The notes below the pieces were generated by a model that had not been told where the DNA came from, did no database searches, and was given only the letters and a program-made list of their open reading frames with translations. Below are positions 1-5,833 of a DNA stretch of 5,833 nt, piece by piece (position 1 is the first letter of the stretch; the number at the start of each line of letters is the position of its first letter). The DNA is from an uncultured Eubacteriales bacterium (GTDB lineage: Bacteria; Bacillota; Clostridia; Oscillospirales; CAG-272): the NCBI GenBank assembly GCA_900552255.1, contig URZF01000102.1, positions 1-5,833 of the forward strand, in the 5' to 3' direction. Both the position numbers and the translations under genes were made by a program.

Positions 1-507
1 AAAATTATCAGGTTTTAGCAGCTCAACCGGTTTTCCTTTTTGTCTCGCGTAACGGATGATGTCCCATGTTTTTCCCGTTTCCTCGCCGTTCCAGACGGCA
101 AAAATAAGATCGGCGTGATCTATTGTGTGTTCCATATGTCTGTCATTCGGCCGATGTTCGGACGGTTCAGGCGTTTTGCGGTCGCAGTTTGAAAGTACAT
201 AGCCGTATTGTTTGAAATATTTGTCAGGCCATTCCGGGTTTAATTTTGAAGCGGAGCTTATGCCATCCAAGATAATATTCAGGACATTCCGGAAGGTCTC
301 GTTTTTGTGATAGATCACAGCGCAGGCAAAATCCAGCTCCGCGCCGGGCGAAAACCCCGTGACGAAGGCGGTATAGCCGCGGCGGATGAGCTCTTCGGCT
401 TTTTGATACAGCGCGTCCGTATAAAGAATGTGTGCGTGTGTGCTCTCATCCGCATGATCGAACGGAAACTCATGTGGGCGCAGTCCGGTAAAATAACAGG
501 TTTTCAT
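1..507 (-). CDS. YpsA/DUF1273-like SLOG-fold protein, C-terminus cut by window edge
   Basis: The frame opens at ATG 507 and stays open for 169 codons to the left edge with no stop. The C-terminus is therefore missing, though the family is usually about 180 residues, so little is lost. Visible marks of the DUF1273/YpsA branch of the SLOG (Rossmann-like) superfamily are a start MKTCYFTGLRP (family usually TGHRP), a glycine-rich turn VTGFSPGAELDFA at residues 49-61, and a C-terminal block with DHADLIFAVWNG (130-141) then IIRYARQKGKPVELL (150-164). SLOG proteins are thought to bind nucleotides or nucleotide-derived ligands, but the biochemical role of this branch is not settled. The middle (about 65-120) diverges from the usual family pattern. 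The protein has no signal peptide or membrane segment, so it is probably cytoplasmic. There is no good Shine-Dalgarno site before the ATG, and the predicted leader is only about 20 nt. It has its own promoter and is separated from the GH2 gene by a terminator, so it is probably functionally unrelated. The family call is fairly sure; the function is unknown. Confidence 0.85.
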   Translation of the reverse strand, partial: MKTCYFTGLRPHEFPFDHADESTHAHILYTDALYQKAEELIRRGYTAFVTGFSPGAELDFACAVIYHKNETFRNVLNIILDGISSASKLNPEWPDKYFKQYGYVLSNCDRKTPEPSEHRPNDRHMEHTIDHADLIFAVWNGEETGKTWDIIRYARQKGKPVELLKPDNF

Positions 508-535
508 GGTTCTATTTTATGTGGGAGTGCGTCAT

Positions 536-564
536 ATTATACTATACATCATAGGGAAAGACAA
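536..564 (-). promoter_or_regulatory. Sigma-A-type promoter of the SLOG-fold gene
   Basis: On the minus strand there is TTGTCT (564-559), a 17-nt spacer, and a perfect TATAAT (541-536). The expected start of transcription is near 529, giving a leader of roughly 20 nt before the ATG at 507. The -35 box matches consensus at four of six positions. Seen in sequence; activity is inferred. Confidence 0.75.
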
Positions 565-566
565 AT

Positions 567-586
567 GTCCTGTATAGCCACAGGAC
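567..586. repeat. Short perfect inverted repeat (7-bp stem, 6-nt loop)
   Basis: GTCCTGT (567-573) pairs with ACAGGAC (580-586) around the loop ATAGCC, and TTTT follows on the plus strand. It lies 2 nt upstream of the -35 box of the SLOG gene and just past the GH2 terminator. It could be a weak backup terminator, a protein-binding site at the promoter, or chance. No plus-strand gene ends here, so a plus-strand terminator role lacks an obvious client. Confidence 0.4.
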
Positions 587-595
587 TTTTATCAG

Positions 596-624
596 AAAAA
601 AATCCCGCCGCAATGCGGCGGGAT
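596..624 (-). terminator. Intrinsic terminator of the GH2 gene
   Basis: A perfect 10-bp GC-rich stem (ATCCCGCCGC at 602-611 with GCGGCGGGAT at 615-624) has a 3-nt loop. On the minus strand it is followed by seven T residues (602-596, the first also in the stem). It starts 40 nt past the stop codon of the minus-strand GH2 gene. This is a textbook rho-independent terminator and separates that gene from the SLOG gene downstream. Confidence 0.92.
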
Positions 625-664
625 CGAATTTATTTGCTTGTATAAAATAGAATATACATCTGTA

Positions 665-2380
665 TTATTCTTCAGCGGCGGCTTTCTTTTTCATCGCGTC
701 CGCAAGCCGATCCATTGTTTTTTCATCGAATTTCGGAGAGCGGTCGTAGTGGTAGATGCCGTTCTGTTCCTGTTCAACGTCGTAAAGCTGCGTGTAGCAG
801 ACGCCGCAGATGCGCGGATTTTTCATCAGAATCTCGATCATGGAGGTGTAACGCTCCACATACTCCTCGACGGATTTCGGCGTATCGCCGTATCCCCAGC
901 TCGCTTCGTCCTCCGACCATTTGATGCCGCCGTATTCGCTGATGAAATACGGCTGTCCCGCATACGTCTGCCTGCCCGGGCGGTTTTCAAAAATCTCGCC
1001 GTCCTCGAATTGATCGTAGCGTCTGTGATAAGAGGGAATATCCTGACAGTATTCATGGATATCGTAAATATCGGTCATGACATGATAGTTGCCGCTCGTA
1101 TCGATGACGGGACGGACACGGTCAAGCCTCTTGGTTTCGAGATAGACCTCGCGCAAAAGCGCGTCGGACTGCTGCTTTCCGTCTCTGTCCCATGTTTCGT
1201 TGAACGGGCACCAGCCGATGAGGGCGGGGTGATTGTAGTCGCGTGCGACGGCCTCCGTCCATTCGGGTAGAAAATATTGCAGTCCGTCGCTGTCCGTGTG
1301 GTCAAAGCCCCAGTTTGCGTATTCTCCCCATACGAGGTAGCCGAGACGGTCGGCTTCATAAAGGAAACGGCGTTCAAAGACGCGCTCATGGAGCCTTGCC
1401 CCATTGAAGCCGAGCCGCATCGAAATCCGAATGTCGCGGGCAAACGCCTCGTCGTCCGGTGCGGTATAAATGCCGTCGGGATAATAGCCCTGATCGAGCA
1501 CGAGCCGCTGAAAGACACGCTTGCCGTTGATTTTCAGGCACGCGTCGTCAAGCTCGAGCTTGCGCATCCCGAAATAAGAGCGGACGGCATCGGTTTGTCC
1601 GTCTGCCGCGACCTCGATTTTCAGATCATAAAGCACGGGCGATTCGGGCGACCAAAGGGAGAGCGTGTCGAGCTCGATGACGGTTTTCAGCACTTTCATC
1701 GTAGTTTTTGCCGTGGCTGCGCCGACGGTTTTTCCGTCAAGCGCCGCTGTGAGCGTCACCGTTTTTTCACCGGATCCGGAGAACTCCAAATCGCAGAAAA
1801 GACGGCTGTTGTCGGGATCGGGATCCATTTTGACGGTTCTCAGATAGGTACGCGGCACGGTTTCAAGCCAAACCGGAGCATAGATACCGGTCGAGCGGGT
1901 ATACATACAGCCGTATGAGGAAAATCGTTCGCTCTGCTTGCCGCTGGGCTCGAAGCGGCTGCGGGGATCGCCCTCACAGCACACGGTGATGACGTTTTCC
2001 CCGTCGCGGAGAGCTTCCGTGATATCAAAGGTGAACGGCGTATAGCCGCCGCGGTGGATCCCCACGGATTTCCCGTTTACGAAAACCTCCGTCGTGTGAT
2101 AAGCCGCCTCGAAATTGAGCAGCGTGCGCTCGCTTTCACGCGGATGGACGGAAAGCGTTCTTCGGTACCAGCAGGCGCCGATAAAGTCCTTGTATCCGAT
2201 GCCGGAAAGCTCGCTTTCCGGACAGAAAGGAACGTGGATCCGGCGTTCCAGTTTTTCCTTTTGAGGGATTCCGCGCTCTCTGCCGGAGCGGCCGAAATCA
2301 AATTCAAATTCCCACTCGCCGCAGAGGTTTGTCCAGTTTTCCCGGACGAGCTCGGGGCGAGGATAGGCGGTTCTTGCCAT
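665..2380 (-). CDS. Glycoside hydrolase family 2 enzyme (beta-galactosidase/beta-glucuronidase superfamily)
   Basis: A 571-residue retaining glycosidase that hydrolyses a terminal sugar; which sugar cannot be told from sequence. The domain order is typical for GH2. An N-terminal jelly-roll sugar-binding domain (about 10-172) contains FEAAYHTTEVFVNGKSVG at 90-107. An immunoglobulin-like domain (about 175-275) contains LWSPESPVLYDL at 242-253. A TIM barrel (about 280-560) completes it. The likely acid/base is E395 in CPFNETWD (391-398), and the likely nucleophile is E482 in PYFISEYGG (477-485). H331 and W351 lie in the conserved barrel region. The length is close to GusA (about 600) and far below LacZ (about 1,020), with no extra C-terminal domains. 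There is no signal peptide, so it is probably cytoplasmic. A TTG at 2398 extends the frame by six codons, but it overlaps the ribosome-binding site, so the ATG at 2380 is chosen. It is transcribed alone, divergently from the GH78 gene. Family very sure; substrate unknown. Confidence 0.95.
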   Translation of the reverse strand: MARTAYPRPELVRENWTNLCGEWEFEFDFGRSGRERGIPQKEKLERRIHVPFCPESELSGIGYKDFIGACWYRRTLSVHPRESERTLLNFEAAYHTTEVFVNGKSVGIHRGGYTPFTFDITEALRDGENVITVCCEGDPRSRFEPSGKQSERFSSYGCMYTRSTGIYAPVWLETVPRTYLRTVKMDPDPDNSRLFCDLEFSGSGEKTVTLTAALDGKTVGAATAKTTMKVLKTVIELDTLSLWSPESPVLYDLKIEVAADGQTDAVRSYFGMRKLELDDACLKINGKRVFQRLVLDQGYYPDGIYTAPDDEAFARDIRISMRLGFNGARLHERVFERRFLYEADRLGYLVWGEYANWGFDHTDSDGLQYFLPEWTEAVARDYNHPALIGWCPFNETWDRDGKQQSDALLREVYLETKRLDRVRPVIDTSGNYHVMTDIYDIHEYCQDIPSYHRRYDQFEDGEIFENRPGRQTYAGQPYFISEYGGIKWSEDEASWGYGDTPKSVEEYVERYTSMIEILMKNPRICGVCYTQLYDVEQEQNGIYHYDRSPKFDEKTMDRLADAMKKKAAAEE

Positions 2381-2388
2381 GCTATGGG

Positions 2389-2395
2389 CTCCTTT
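2389..2395 (-). promoter_or_regulatory. Ribosome-binding site fixing the GH2 start at 2380
   Basis: AAAGGAG on the minus strand lies 8 nt before the ATG at 2380. The alternative in-frame TTG at 2398 lies immediately upstream of, and its codons run through, this site, so it is unlikely to be the start. Confidence 0.85.
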
Positions 2396-2419
2396 CAAAT
2401 TAAAGCTTCCTATTTTATT

Positions 2420-2448
2420 ATCATAGCATATGAAATGCGGAAGGTCAA
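2420..2448 (-). promoter_or_regulatory. Sigma-A-type promoter of the GH2 gene
   Basis: On the minus strand there is TTGACC (2448-2443), a 17-nt spacer, and TATGAT (2425-2420). Both boxes match consensus at five of six positions. Transcription should begin near 2413, leaving a leader of about 33 nt that contains the AAAGGAG site. Confidence 0.82.
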
Positions 2449-2454
2449 TATTGA
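2445..2454. promoter_or_regulatory. 10-bp palindrome overlapping the GH2 -35 box, possible operator
   Basis: TCAATATTGA is perfectly self-complementary. It covers four bases of the GH2 -35 box and lies between the two divergent promoters, 16 bp from the GH78 -35 box. A regulator bound here could block GH2 transcription and influence GH78. This is inference: a 10-bp AT-rich palindrome can occur by chance, and no regulator gene is in the window. Confidence 0.35.
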
Positions 2455-2469
2455 GAATAGCGCGTTTTC

Positions 2470-2498
2470 TTTACTTTTTTATGATTTTATGCTAAAAT
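2470..2498 (+). promoter_or_regulatory. Sigma-A-type promoter of the GH78 gene
   Basis: TTTACT (2470-2475), a 17-nt spacer (2476-2492) and TAAAAT (2493-2498). The predicted transcription start is near 2505. The two divergent -35 boxes are 21 bp apart. The -35 box is weaker than that of the GH2 promoter, so GH78 may depend more on an activator. Confidence 0.7.
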
Positions 2499-2530
2499 AA
2501 CAAAAAAATGCGGCGTCTGTCCCGTCGTAT

Positions 2531-2541
2531 AGGAGAAAGGA
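2531..2541 (+). promoter_or_regulatory. Ribosome-binding site fixing the GH78 start at 2553
   Basis: The purine run AGGAGAAAGGA lies 11 nt before the ATG at 2553 (8 nt before an in-frame TTG at 2550). An ATG at 2508 is in frame but would sit only about 3 nt after the predicted transcription start, with no ribosome-binding site. Confidence 0.8.
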
Positions 2542-2552
2542 ACGAACTTTTG

Positions 2553-4691
2553 ATGGGCATACAAAATGCGGAATGGGTGCGTGCCGAGACGGACGCGGCG
2601 CCTGTCATACGAAAAACGCTTGTGGTGGAAAATCCGGAAGATGCCGAAATCGACGTCTGCGGTCTCGGCTTTTTCGAGCTTTATATCAATGGGAAAAAGG
2701 TGTCGGACGACCGGCTTGTGCCGTCATGGTCGGATTACGGTCCCCGCGATCTCTCTACGCTCGCCTATCCGATACGGGACGGCTTTTTTCATCGTGTTTA
2801 TTATCGCCGCTATGATTTGACGGCGTATCTTGTGCGGGGGGAAAATGTATTTGCGTTTCTTCTCGGAAACGGCTGGTTCTGTCAGACGGTGCGGGAGGCG
2901 GAGGGAAAGCTTTCCTATGGAACGCCGCGGCTTGCTTTTTCCATTCGGGTGGATGGGAAAGAAATCCTCTCCGACGAGACGTTGGAGTGGAAGGAATCTC
3001 CGATTCTTTTTCACAATCTATATGCGGGGGAAACGCAGGATTTCCGTCATGACGGCGGCGCATGGCGTCCCGTCCTGTCGGCGCCGTCGCCGGGCGGCAC
3101 GCTTTGCCCCGATCCCTGTCCGCCGGACAGGGTTGTCCGAAAACGAATCCCCGTATGTGTGCATCGGGACGGCGAGCGCACCGTATGGGACGCGGGTGAA
3201 AATCTTTCCGGCGTCGTTTCCTTTGTCATGCCCGTCTGCAAGCCGGGGACGGAGGTCGTCGTGCGTCATGCGGAACGCTTCTCACAGGACGGCGGCGTGC
3301 TGTATACGCAGTCGGCCGGCTCCTTGGTGCAGACCGACCGTTATTTTGGAGACGGGACGGCGCGCCGGTGCGAGCCGCATTTTGTGTGGCATGGCTTCCG
3401 GTATTTTGAGATCATGGGGCCGCACGAAAATCCGGAGGTGCTTATTATCCATAGCGATGTGCCGGTCTGCTCCTCTTTTTTGTCGGATCATGCGGTTTTG
3501 AACTGGCTTTATGCGGCGACGGTGCGCAGCCTCCTTTCCAACCTGCATGCCGGTGTGATTTCCGACTGTCCGCACCGCGAGCGCCTCGGCTATACGGGAG
3601 ACGGACAGCTCACCTGCGATACGGCGCTGACACTGCTTTCCGCGGCGCCGCTTTATGAGAAATGGCTGCGGGATATCGCGGACGGGCAGGATCCCGTGAC
3701 GGGACATATTCAGCATACCGCTCCGTTTTACGGAGGAGGAGGCGGCCCCGGCGGATGGGGCTGCGCCATTGTCACGGTTCCGTATTTCCTATGGCGGCAT
3801 ACGGGGAAAAAAGAGCTTGTCGGCACCTATTTCCCGCATATGGAGCGTTGGGTCGCCTATATGGAAGCGCACAGCGAAAACGGACTTGTCGTGCGTGAGG
3901 AGGAGGGCGGCTGGTGCCTTGGCGAGTGGTGTACGCCGGAGGATGTCATGCTTCCGGAGCCGTTTGTCAACACCTATTTCCTGATCAAAAACCTTGACCG
4001 GATGGCGGAAATGGCGAGGCTTCGGCAATCCTCGGCCGAGCCTTGGCGGAAAAAAGCGGAAGCTGCGCGCCATGCGCTGAAAACCGCCTATTACAATGAG
4101 GCGGATAATACCTTCTGCGGCGGCGTGCAGGGCGCGGATGCGTTTGCGCTGGATATCGGACTTGGCAATTCGGAGATGGCGGCTTCTCTTGCGGCGAGAT
4201 ATGATGCGCTGGGCGAATTTGACACCGGTATTTTCGGCACGGATATCCTCATCCGCGTTTTATTTGAAACGGGCTTCGGGGATACGGCGCTGAGACTGCT
4301 CGTCTCGGAAAAGGAAAATTCTTTCGGAGGCCAGCGCGCCCGTGGGGAAACGACGCTGTGCGAACGCTGGAATGTGCGCTGGGCTTCCCATAATCATCAC
4401 ATGTTCGGAGCCTGCACGGGCGCGCTGTTCCGATATTTGCTGGGAATCCGTGTGGAGGATACGGGCATTGCCGTAGCGCCCGCGGCATTTTCCATGCCGC
4501 TTGCGGCAAAGGGGCGCCTTCTTACCCGTTTTGGCGAAATTTCGGTTGAGCGGCGTTCTGAGGCGGCGGGCGTCACCGCCTTTGCCATTCGTTCGGATTC
4601 GGATGCGGTGTTTCGGTTTCAGGGAGAGGAGCATAGGCTTCCGGCGGGAAAAACCGCTGAATTTTTGTTTCAAAATGCCCAGACATCGTAA
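2553..4691 (+). CDS. GH78 alpha-L-rhamnosidase-type glycoside hydrolase
   Basis: A 712-residue enzyme expected to release terminal alpha-L-rhamnose from plant glycosides or rhamnose-containing polysaccharide fragments by inversion. Domains in order: an N-terminal beta-domain (about 15-170) with FFELYINGKKVSDDRLVPSW at 40-59; a beta-sandwich (about 205-300) with VWDAGENLSG at 211-220; an alpha/alpha six-hairpin barrel (about 305-625); a C-terminal beta-domain (626-712). The barrel shows ISDCPHRERLGYTGDGQ at 336-352, where E343 is the probable general acid. GGGGGPGGWGCAIVTVPY lies at 394-411. GETTLCERW lies at 598-606, where E604 is the probable base, followed by SHNHHMFG at 612-619. The usual GH78 spelling is DCPQRDERLGWTGD; here one residue is missing and Gln is His, marking a divergent subgroup. 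There is no signal peptide, so it is probably cytoplasmic. It is divergent from the GH2 gene, suggesting joint control. No clear terminator follows, so some read-through into the next gene is possible. Family very sure; exact substrate not known. Confidence 0.94.
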   Translation: MGIQNAEWVRAETDAAPVIRKTLVVENPEDAEIDVCGLGFFELYINGKKVSDDRLVPSWSDYGPRDLSTLAYPIRDGFFHRVYYRRYDLTAYLVRGENVFAFLLGNGWFCQTVREAEGKLSYGTPRLAFSIRVDGKEILSDETLEWKESPILFHNLYAGETQDFRHDGGAWRPVLSAPSPGGTLCPDPCPPDRVVRKRIPVCVHRDGERTVWDAGENLSGVVSFVMPVCKPGTEVVVRHAERFSQDGGVLYTQSAGSLVQTDRYFGDGTARRCEPHFVWHGFRYFEIMGPHENPEVLIIHSDVPVCSSFLSDHAVLNWLYAATVRSLLSNLHAGVISDCPHRERLGYTGDGQLTCDTALTLLSAAPLYEKWLRDIADGQDPVTGHIQHTAPFYGGGGGPGGWGCAIVTVPYFLWRHTGKKELVGTYFPHMERWVAYMEAHSENGLVVREEEGGWCLGEWCTPEDVMLPEPFVNTYFLIKNLDRMAEMARLRQSSAEPWRKKAEAARHALKTAYYNEADNTFCGGVQGADAFALDIGLGNSEMAASLAARYDALGEFDTGIFGTDILIRVLFETGFGDTALRLLVSEKENSFGGQRARGETTLCERWNVRWASHNHHMFGACTGALFRYLLGIRVEDTGIAVAPAAFSMPLAAKGRLLTRFGEISVERRSEAAGVTAFAIRSDSDAVFRFQGEEHRLPAGKTAEFLFQNAQTS

Positions 4692-4720
4692 TAAAATACC
4701 AAAACGATTCGATTTTTACC

Positions 4721-4749
4721 TTGTTTCTTTCGCGGCGCTTTGTTATAAT
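4721..4749 (+). promoter_or_regulatory. Extended -10 promoter of the methyltransferase-like gene
   Basis: TTGTTT (4721-4726), a 17-nt spacer and a perfect TATAAT (4744-4749), preceded by the TG-N extension at 4741-4743. The predicted start is near 4756, with a leader of about 29 nt. This shows the downstream gene can be expressed independently of GH78. Confidence 0.82.
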
Positions 4750-4784
4750 GTAGAAAATCAACGATATTCGGAGGACTTTTCGCT

Positions 4785-5795
4785 ATGAATATGAAAAAGT
4801 GGATGGAGGCATTGAGAGCGGCTCCGGTCAAGACGGCGATGCCGGTGCTCTCCTTTCCGTCTGTTCAACTGATGGGAATCACGGTAAAGGAGCTGATTTC
4901 GAGCAGTGATTTGCAGGCCGAGGGCATGAAAAGGATCGCAGACCGTGTCGACAGCGCCGCTTCTGTCAGCATGATGGATCTTTCCGTCGAAGCGGAGGCG
5001 TTCGGCTCTAAGGTCAAGGTCAGCGACGACGAGGTTCCCACTGTGGTCGGCAGAATCGTCGAAACGGAAGAGGACGCGGAGGCGCTCGCCGTACCGACGG
5101 TCGGAACCGCCCGTACGGGACTGTATGTGGAGGCGATCCAAAAAGCATGTGCGCTCATCACGGACAGACCGGTTTTCGCCGGCGTCATCGGACCGTATTC
5201 TCTGTCGGGCAGACTGCTTGACGTGTCGGAGATCATGATCCTCTGCTATGAGGAGCCGGATATGGTCCACATGGTTTTGGAGAAGACCGCCGCCTTTCTG
5301 ATCGATTATATCAAAGCGTATAAAACCACCGGAGCGGGCGGCGTCGTTGTTGCAGAACCGCTTGCGGGACTGCTTTCTCCCTCTTTGATGCACGAATTTG
5401 CGGCTCCCTATATGAAACGGATCGTCGATGCCGTGCAGGACGACGAGTTCCTTGTGATTTATCACAACTGCGGCGGCGCGGTCCCCGGACTTGTCGAGGA
5501 TATCGTGTCCTCCGGCGCCGCGGCTTATCATTTCGGAAACGCCGTGGACATGAAGGAAATGCTTGAAAAAATGCCGTCGGACGTCGTGGTGATGGGCAAT
5601 ATCGATCCCGCGGGCGAGTTCCGTAACGGGACACCCGAATCTATTTACAGAGCGACGACGGCGCTGATGGAGAAGTGCTGCGCTGCGCATCCGAACTTTG
5701 TGATTTCCTCCGGCTGCGATATCCCGCCAATGGCCAAATGGGAGAATATCGATTCCTTCTTCTCCGCGGTAAAGGACTTTTATGCGGATGTATAA
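4785..5795 (+). CDS. Uroporphyrinogen decarboxylase-fold methyltransferase-like protein (MtaA/MtbA/CmuA type)
   Basis: A 336-residue URO-D superfamily TIM-barrel protein. It lacks the N-terminal HemE substrate motif (MRQAGRYLPEY-like), so it is unlikely to make coproporphyrinogen. It does carry the zinc-site pattern of methylcobamide:thiol methyltransferases: H227 and C229 in YHNCGGAVPG (226-235), with C311 in ISSGCDIPP (307-315). Further family marks are GVIGPYSLSGRL (133-144), VVVAEPLAGLLSP (187-199) and MGNIDPAGEFRNGTPE (270-285). Such enzymes move a methyl group between a corrinoid protein and a thiol or other acceptor; the real substrate in Clostridia is often unknown. The start at 4785 has GGAGGA at 4770-4775, 9 nt upstream. 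The gene has its own extended -10 promoter and no visible terminator after it. A corrinoid protein, substrate methyltransferase or corrinoid-reactivating protein would be expected nearby but would lie outside the window. The fold is sure; the methyl-transfer role is likely but inferred. Confidence 0.92.
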   Translation: MNMKKWMEALRAAPVKTAMPVLSFPSVQLMGITVKELISSSDLQAEGMKRIADRVDSAASVSMMDLSVEAEAFGSKVKVSDDEVPTVVGRIVETEEDAEALAVPTVGTARTGLYVEAIQKACALITDRPVFAGVIGPYSLSGRLLDVSEIMILCYEEPDMVHMVLEKTAAFLIDYIKAYKTTGAGGVVVAEPLAGLLSPSLMHEFAAPYMKRIVDAVQDDEFLVIYHNCGGAVPGLVEDIVSSGAAAYHFGNAVDMKEMLEKMPSDVVVMGNIDPAGEFRNGTPESIYRATTALMEKCCAAHPNFVISSGCDIPPMAKWENIDSFFSAVKDFYADV

Positions 5796-5797
5796 AA

Positions 5798-5833
5798 ATG
5801 GACGACGTATCGGCCGAGTATAAATATACAAAT
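5798..5833 (+). CDS. Possible start of the next gene, cut by window edge
   Basis: An ATG 2 nt after the preceding stop opens a frame of 12 codons (MDDVSAEYKYTN) that runs off the right edge. Tight spacing and the absence of a terminator suggest co-transcription with the methyltransferase-like gene. There is no strong ribosome-binding site at the usual distance; AAAGGA in the end of the preceding gene is about 22 nt away. Too short to recognise. It could equally be a chance frame in the 3' untranslated region. Confidence 0.3.
   Translation, partial: MDDVSAEYKYTN

Noticed and set aside
420..450. Frameshift in the SLOG gene at a CA-rich dinucleotide run
   Set aside because: On careful re-reading of the bases the frame is continuous through this run; the repeat is within an intact reading frame.
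638..1918. Two long plus-strand open frames (638-1270 and 1277-1918) lying nearly end to end
   Set aside because: Both are antisense to the GH2 gene, lack ribosome-binding sites and show no recognisable motifs. They arise from the codon bias of the minus-strand gene.
2381..2396. Upstream TTG start (2398) for the GH2 protein
   Set aside because: The extra six codons overlap the AAAGGAG ribosome-binding site placed 8 nt before the ATG at 2380.
2429..2470. Catabolite-responsive element (cre) in the divergent region
   Set aside because: TGAAATGCGG and GAATAGCGCGTTTTC resemble parts of cre, but the spacing and the central CG symmetry do not fit the consensus on either strand.
2508..2552. Fifteen-codon N-terminal extension of the GH78 protein from the ATG at 2508
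   Set aside because: It would start almost at the predicted transcription start with no ribosome-binding site, and the extension MRRLSRRIGERNELL spans the AGGAGAAAGGA site that serves the ATG at 2553.
4692..4720. Terminator after the GH78 gene in AAAACGATTCGATTTTT
   Set aside because: The apparent symmetry leaves only a one-base loop or needs mismatches, so no stable hairpin forms.
4758..5831. A 357-codon minus-strand open frame covering the whole methyltransferase-like gene
   Set aside because: Its translation is rich in His and Arg, as expected of an antisense shadow of a GC-biased gene. It starts with a weak TTG at the window edge and resembles no family I recognise, while the plus-strand frame has clear family motifs, a ribosome-binding site and a promoter.

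Overview
The window is ordinary chromosomal DNA, most likely from an uncultured Clostridia-type gut Firmicute. The grounds are A-purine-rich Shine-Dalgarno sites, strong sigma-A-type promoters with 17-nt spacers in AT-rich intergenic DNA, GC-richer coding DNA, and protein families common in gut Clostridia. This placement is inference. I see no RNA gene, CRISPR array, insertion sequence or phage module.

Layout: (1) At the left edge, on the minus strand, is a YpsA/DUF1273-like SLOG-fold gene (1-507). It runs off the window and has its own promoter at 536-564. (2) Positions 508-664 hold that promoter, a 7-bp inverted repeat, and a strong intrinsic terminator for the next gene. (3) A 571-residue glycoside hydrolase family 2 enzyme lies on the minus strand (665-2380). 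(4) A 172-nt divergent regulatory region (2381-2552) has two back-to-back promoters and a 10-bp palindrome. (5) A 712-residue GH78 alpha-L-rhamnosidase-type enzyme lies on the plus strand (2553-4691). (6) A 93-nt spacer carries an extended -10 promoter. (7) A uroporphyrinogen-decarboxylase-fold protein with an MtaA/MtbA-type zinc motif follows on the plus strand (4785-5795). (8) Two nucleotides after its stop there may be the start of another co-transcribed gene, cut by the right edge.

Working together: GH2 and GH78 are divergently transcribed. Neither has a recognisable signal peptide, so they probably act in the cytoplasm on imported plant-type oligosaccharides or glycosides. GH78 would remove terminal alpha-L-rhamnose, and GH2 would remove a beta-linked (or related) sugar. 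The third enzyme looks like a methyltransferase handling methylated corrinoid rather than heme-pathway HemE. Its link to the glycosidases is only proximity, though removing methyl groups from methoxylated glycosides is a testable idea. No clearly undescribed system is evident. The most useful leads are the divergent GH78 catalytic motif, the GH2 of unassigned specificity, the shared control region, and the methyltransferase whose partners lie off the right edge.
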